A stretch of 10,714 nt of DNA, from assembly GCA_021798675.1 (NCBI GenBank), contig JAJZGE010000020.1:1-10714 (forward strand), given 5' to 3'. Shown here one piece after another: positions 7,594-10,714 of this stretch. The DNA comes from Pseudomonadota bacterium (GTDB taxonomy: Bacteria > Pseudomonadota > Gammaproteobacteria > Xanthomonadales > Rhodanobacteraceae). The position numbers and the translations under genes were made by a program. The notes beneath the pieces are model-generated. The model was not told the origin of the DNA. It was given only the letters and a program-made list of their open reading frames with translations, and did not search any database. Positions within the stretch are counted from its first letter, which is position 1; each line of letters starts with the position of its first letter.

Positions 7594-8754
7594 TCAGTGC
7601 TCCTGCGGCGCGGGGTTCGCGCTGTCGGCCGGCTGCACGCTGTTGTCGACGGTGATGGTGGCGCCGTTCTTCAGCTTGATCTGGCCGCTGGTCACCACCT
7701 CGGTCCCGGCGCTGATGCCCTTGAGGATCGCAACCTGGTCGCCGCGGGTCGCACCGACGGTGACGAAGGCCTGCTTCACGGTCGGCAGGTTCGGCTTGCC
7801 GTGTTCGTCCTTGCCCTTGCCCGGGTGCACCACGTAGACGGTATCGCCGTAGGGGTTGTAGACGATCGCTGCCTGCGGCAGCGTCAACTGCGGGTGCCGG
7901 GTGCCGACGTCCACGCGCACCTTGGCGAACATGCCGGGGGTGAGCGTCTTGCCGGGGTTGGGCACGGTGGCCTCCACCTGCACGTTGCGGGTGCTGGTGT
8001 CGACCTTGGGATTGATCGCGCTGAGCCTGCCGTCGAAGGTGCGGTTCGGCCATGCGTCCAGATGCAGGTGAACATGCTCGCCCACCTTGAGGCTGGCCAG
8101 TTCGCCCTGCGGAATGTTGAAGTCGACGTACAGCGGATCGAGCTGCTGCACCGTCACCACGGTGGTGCCGGCGGCAAGGTAGTCGCCCGGACTGACCGTG
8201 ATGATGCCGGCGCGGCCGTCGAACGGCGCGCGCAGCTGCTTCTTCGCGATCACCACCTGCTGCTGTGCCACGGCCGCCTCGCGGGCCTTGTAGTCGGCGC
8301 GTGCGGTATCGAAATCGGCGCGGCTGATCGCCTTTGCGGCGAGCTGTTCGCGTGCACGCACGAGGGTGAGTTTCGCCAGTTGGGCATTCGCCTGGAGCTG
8401 GTGCAGCTGGGCGATTTCGTCGCCGTCGCGCAGTTGCACCAGCAGCTGGCCTTTCTTCACGTCCTGGCCGGACGTGAGGTCGACGCCGGTGACCATCCCG
8501 GCCACCTCGGCGGCCAGGTCCGCGCCCTTGACCGCGCGCAGGCTGCCTACTGCATCCAGCGTGGGCTGCCAGGTCTGCTCGCTGGCCTTGATGGTGCTCA
8601 CGGTGACCGGCCCGGGCTTGGGCAGGCTGTGGATCATGCGGATCACCAGCAGCACCTTGATGCCGGCGATCAATGCGATCAGCGCGAGCGTTCCCACGAT
8701 CATCCAGATCATGCGCTTGAGGGTGCTGGGCTTCTTGTCGGCGCGCGAGGTCAT
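7594..8754 (-). CDS. RND efflux periplasmic adaptor (membrane fusion protein)
   Basis: A 386-residue adaptor that links the inner-membrane pump to the outer-membrane channel. Residues 14-38 form one N-terminal membrane anchor; there is no lipobox, so it is held by the helix and not by lipid. The domains follow the usual order: first lipoyl half (about 60-110), alpha-helical hairpin (about 112-170, with a heptad-like run rich in Ala, Gln and Leu), second lipoyl half with LRAPFDGRAG (174-183) and a PGDYL turn, beta-barrel (about 205-285), and membrane-proximal domain (about 286-370). ATG is preceded by AAGGAG seven bases upstream, and this site overlaps the stop codon of the outer-membrane factor gene. 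It is the middle gene of a three-gene operon. The family is clear; the closest named relatives are MexV/AcrA-type adaptors. Confidence 0.94.
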   Translation of the reverse strand: MTSRADKKPSTLKRMIWMIVGTLALIALIAGIKVLLVIRMIHSLPKPGPVTVSTIKASEQTWQPTLDAVGSLRAVKGADLAAEVAGMVTGVDLTSGQDVKKGQLLVQLRDGDEIAQLHQLQANAQLAKLTLVRAREQLAAKAISRADFDTARADYKAREAAVAQQQVVIAKKQLRAPFDGRAGIITVSPGDYLAAGTTVVTVQQLDPLYVDFNIPQGELASLKVGEHVHLHLDAWPNRTFDGRLSAINPKVDTSTRNVQVEATVPNPGKTLTPGMFAKVRVDVGTRHPQLTLPQAAIVYNPYGDTVYVVHPGKGKDEHGKPNLPTVKQAFVTVGATRGDQVAILKGISAGTEVVTSGQIKLKNGATITVDNSVQPADSANPAPQEH

Positions 8755-8760
8755 GCGCGA

Positions 8761-8768
8761 ACTCCTTA
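8761..8768 (-). promoter_or_regulatory. Ribosome binding site of the adaptor gene, overlapping the stop codon of the outer-membrane factor gene
   Basis: On the minus strand the outer-membrane factor gene ends in TAA, which continues directly into AAGGAGT, so stop codon and Shine-Dalgarno share bases (TAAGGAG). Seven bases separate AGGAG from the adaptor ATG. This arrangement favours translational coupling and fixes the adaptor start at 8754. Confidence 0.8.
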
Positions 8769-10301
8769 ATGGGAAACGTGGGAACGGGTGGTCGCGGCCG
8801 CCAGTGGCGCACCGGCGTCACGACGCCAGCCGCCACCCAGCGCCGTATACAGCGCGGCGGTGTCGGAAAGACGCGCAGCGCGCGCCTGGATCAGCGTGAT
8901 GCGCGCCTGCTGGTAGCTGCGTTCGGCGTCGAGCAGGTCGAGGTAGCCGGTGGCGCCGATGCGATACTGCGCACGGGCGAGGTCCAGCCGCTGCGACGCC
9001 GCGTGCTCGGAGGTGGCCTGGGCGGCCAGGGTCTGGGCGTCGAACTCCAGCGCCTGCAGCGCGTCCGCCACGTTCTGGAACGCGACCAGCACGGTCTGCT
9101 GCCAGTCGGCATCGGCCTTGGCCAGGGCGGCTTGCGCAGCGCGCTTCTTGTGCAGCAGCTCGCCCCCGTGGAACAGCGGCTGGGTCAGTCCCAGGCCCAG
9201 CGACCAGGCGTGGGTGCCGGCCGAGAACAGGTCGCCGGCATGCAGCGCCTGCGATCCGCCGCTGCCCGACAGGGTGAGCTGCGGCAGCATCGCCGCCGTC
9301 GCCACGCCGACCTGGGCCGATGCCACGTGCAGCAGCGCGGAGGCGGCGCGGATGTCGGGCCGCTGGTCGACCAGTTGCGAGGGCAGGCTGACCGGGATGT
9401 CCTGCGGCAGCTGCACCGCATCCAGTGCCAGCGGCGCGGCGTCGAGCTGGGCCGGCGTGGTGCCGAGGTAGGTCGCGAGCTGGTTGCGGGTGGCGGCCAG
9501 CTTCGCCCGGAGTGGCGGCAAGGTCGCCTCGGTTGCGGCAAGCTGCGCGCGAACCGCGAGGGTGTCCGACAGCGATCTGGCGCCGATCCGCTGTTGCTTC
9601 TCGGCGATGTCCAGCGTCGCGCGCTGCCAGTCGATGATCTGCTCGGTGGCACGGACCTGCTCACGCAGCGAAGCCTCCTGCAGCGAAGCGGTGACCACGT
9701 TGCCGGCGAGCGTGAGGTAGGTGGAGTCGAGCTGGGCCCGCTGGTAATCGCGTTGCGCCAGTTGCGCCTCGATGCCGCGACGCACGCCGCCGAACAGGTC
9801 GATCGTGTAGCTCACGTTGACCGATGCGTTGTACAGCGTGAACGGGCCGACCCCGCCGGGCACGCCGGAGGAGACGGCAGACTGCTTCTCCCGCGTGGCG
9901 CCCGCGCCCGCATCCACGGCGGGGAACAAACCGCCGCGCGCGGCGTCGGCATTTTCCTGCGCCTCGCGCAGCGCGGCCCGGGCGGCGGCGATCGACGGGC
10001 TGTGCTGCAGCGCCTGCTCCACGCGGCGGTCCAGTTCGCGGCTGTCGAAGGTCGTCCACCAGCGTTCGGGTACGTCGTGCCCGGCGAGGAAGCGCTGAGC
10101 GTCGCCGTCCGCGCTGGCGGCCGTGTTCGTCGCCGCGGGCAGGGGCTGGCGGGTGTAGCGGTTCACCGCCGGTGCGGCGGGGCGCTGGTAGTCCGGACCC
10201 GCGGCGCAGCCGCCGAGGCAGGCCATGGCGATGGCCAGCGCCAGCCGTGGCGCGCTTTGTCGGGGTTTCGAACGGGCAGGAAACGGCGTTTGGCGGGACA
10301 A
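8766..10301 (-). CDS. RND efflux outer-membrane factor, NodT-type lipoprotein
   Basis: A 511-residue TolC-like outer-membrane channel of the NodT/OprM lipoprotein class, the exit duct of the pump encoded downstream. A basic N-terminus and hydrophobic stretch lead to the lipobox LGGC with C32 as the likely lipid-bearing cysteine, followed by AAGPDYQRP, a common start of mature OprM-type proteins. Two outer-membrane efflux repeats follow, the first with the YTIDLFGGVRR segment typical of NodT proteins and the second with LGLTQPLFHGGEL. Coiled-coil regions rich in Ala, Gln and Arg form the periplasmic tunnel. The only suitable start is TTG at 10301; the Shine-Dalgarno is weak (CCAGG, nine bases before it) and no ATG lies upstream in frame. 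It is the first gene of the operon, with 11 bases before the adaptor. Length and domains are complete. Confidence 0.92.
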   Translation of the reverse strand: MSRQTPFPARSKPRQSAPRLALAIAMACLGGCAAGPDYQRPAAPAVNRYTRQPLPAATNTAASADGDAQRFLAGHDVPERWWTTFDSRELDRRVEQALQHSPSIAAARAALREAQENADAARGGLFPAVDAGAGATREKQSAVSSGVPGGVGPFTLYNASVNVSYTIDLFGGVRRGIEAQLAQRDYQRAQLDSTYLTLAGNVVTASLQEASLREQVRATEQIIDWQRATLDIAEKQQRIGARSLSDTLAVRAQLAATEATLPPLRAKLAATRNQLATYLGTTPAQLDAAPLALDAVQLPQDIPVSLPSQLVDQRPDIRAASALLHVASAQVGVATAAMLPQLTLSGSGGSQALHAGDLFSAGTHAWSLGLGLTQPLFHGGELLHKKRAAQAALAKADADWQQTVLVAFQNVADALQALEFDAQTLAAQATSEHAASQRLDLARAQYRIGATGYLDLLDAERSYQQARITLIQARAARLSDTAALYTALGGGWRRDAGAPLAAATTRSHVSH

Positions 10302-10340
10302 GGGCGTTGACCTGGGCGTAGAAAGTCGGCGGCGGACAAT

Positions 10341-10370
10341 ACCATACCGATCGGTTTAGATATATGTCGT
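10341..10370 (-). promoter_or_regulatory. Putative sigma70 promoter of the efflux operon
   Basis: Read on the minus strand, ACGACA (10370-10365) and TATGGT (10346-10341) each match the sigma70 consensus at four of six positions and are 18 bases apart. The leader to the TTG start would be about 33 bases. This stretch is markedly richer in A and T than its surroundings, as expected for a promoter. An alternative -10 (TATATC at 10364-10359) has only a poor -35. The assignment is based on inspection only. Confidence 0.5.
10346..10355. promoter_or_regulatory. Candidate repressor operator in the efflux promoter
   Basis: ACCGATCGGT is a perfect 10-base palindrome located between the proposed -35 and -10 boxes, overlapping the first base of the -10. 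Palindromes of this type at this position are typical of TetR-family repressors that control RND pumps; a bound repressor would block RNA polymerase. Flanking symmetry is only partial. No regulator gene lies in the window, so the binding protein is unknown. Confidence 0.45.
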
Positions 10371-10563
10371 GGCGATGAAATGACGAAATAAAGTGAAATG
10401 CCCCACACGGTCGCTGCCGGCCGCCCGGCTTCGTGCCTGGCCGGCGCATCGATCCGCAAGGTCAACGGTGTGTGCATGTCGACCAGGGCGAACCCGTGGA
10501 GCGCGACCGGCCGCAGCGGGGCCCGATAACCGTCCCGCCATGCGATGACCTGCCATGAGCCGC
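10371..10563. other. Non-coding region between the efflux operon and tRNA-Arg
   Basis: This is the central part of a 333-base interval between divergent units (10302-10634). Open frames on the minus strand overlap the proposed promoter, lack ribosome binding sites and give arginine-rich translations with no recognisable domain. The segment 10371-10400 is rich in A and T and may hold further promoter or binding elements. I see nothing else that can be named. Confidence 0.5.
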
Positions 10564-10592
10564 TTCGCCAGCCCGTGCAACTTCGCTATACT
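10564..10592 (+). promoter_or_regulatory. Putative promoter of tRNA-Arg
   Basis: TATACT (10587-10592) is a good -10 box. TTCGCC (10564-10569), 17 bases upstream, is a weak -35. A start near 10599 would leave a leader of about 36 bases before the mature tRNA. A strong -10 with a poor -35 lowers certainty. Confidence 0.5.
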
Positions 10593-10634
10593 TCGTGGCC
10601 GCTGCGGCCCCCACCCGCATCACGCGTTCCAAAA

Positions 10635-10711
10635 GCGCCCGTAGCTCAGCCGGATAGAGTAGTGGCTTCCGAAGCCATTGGTCGGGGGTTCGAATCCCTC
10701 CGGGCGCGCCA
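10635..10711 (+). tRNA. tRNA-Arg (anticodon CCG)
   Basis: A complete 77-base tRNA that reads the arginine codon CGG. The acceptor stem GCGCCCG (10635-10641) pairs with CGGGCGC (10701-10707), followed by discriminator G and an encoded CCA. The D arm is GCTC/GAGT, and the anticodon stem GTGGC/GCCAT encloses the loop TTCCGAA with anticodon CCG at 10669-10671. The T arm contains GGTTCGAATCC. It is divergent from the efflux operon, and the window ends three bases after the CCA. Confidence 0.96.
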
Positions 10712-10714
10712 TTT

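Noticed and set aside
4497..7655. A 1052-codon open frame opposite the RND transporter
   Set aside because: Its codons are in exact register with those of the transporter on the other strand. Stops there would require TTA, CTA or TCA codons in the real gene, which are rare at this GC content. The translation is rich in His, Arg, Gln and Val with no domain, whereas the minus strand encodes a textbook pump.
7438..8769. A 443-codon open frame opposite the adaptor gene
   Set aside because: It is in register with the adaptor codons and spans the pump-adaptor junction; no family is recognisable.
8769..10310. A 513-codon open frame opposite the outer-membrane factor gene
   Set aside because: It is a mirror frame in register with the NodT-type gene; its translation is rich in Arg, Gly and Gln with no recognisable family.
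10356..10580. A 74-codon minus-strand open frame upstream of the efflux operon
   Set aside because: It has no ribosome binding site, an arginine-rich low-complexity translation, and it runs into the proposed promoter.
1..10714. CRISPR array, insertion sequence, toxin-antitoxin or defence genes
   Set aside because: There are no regularly spaced repeats, no transposase-like frame and no target-site duplication. All long genuine genes belong to two well-known families, the M61 peptidases and an RND efflux system.

Overview
The window looks like ordinary chromosomal DNA from a GC-rich gammaproteobacterium. By eye about two thirds of bases are G or C, and codon third positions are almost all G or C. 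The protein types (paired secreted M61 peptidases, a MexW-like RND pump) and the overall style suggest the Xanthomonadales, most likely a Rhodanobacteraceae member such as Rhodanobacter, Dyella or Luteibacter. That assignment is inferred from gene content and composition; no database search was possible.

Left part (1-4290, plus strand): two tandem genes for secreted zinc peptidases of family M61, the glycyl-aminopeptidase-like family with a C-terminal PDZ domain. Both have signal peptides, intact HExxH motifs and the downstream zinc-ligand glutamate. They are separated by 259 bases holding a terminator-like hairpin. Each copy is preceded by the same upstream element (22-71 and 2180-2229), with a shared 17-base block and a shared -10-like block at identical spacing. 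Each gene therefore seems to have its own copy of one promoter. The second gene ends at a strong hairpin terminator (4256-4290).

Middle (4291-4523): a non-coding gap between convergent transcription units. It ends in a second perfect 15-bp hairpin that probably terminates the efflux operon.

Right part (4524-10301, minus strand): a complete tripartite RND efflux operon, transcribed right to left. The order is outer-membrane factor (NodT-type lipoprotein), then periplasmic adaptor, then inner-membrane HAE1-type transporter, with gaps of 10-11 bases. Together the three products would form a proton-driven export channel spanning both membranes. A plausible promoter lies upstream at 10341-10370, with a perfect palindrome ACCGATCGGT between its -35-like and -10-like boxes. 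This is a typical place for a repressor to bind, but no regulator gene is present in the window.

Right edge: a divergent tRNA-Arg(CCG) gene at 10635-10711 with encoded CCA and its own -10-like box.

I found no mobile element, CRISPR array or convincing new system. The most useful leads are the duplicated promoter element of the peptidase pair and the candidate operator of the efflux operon.
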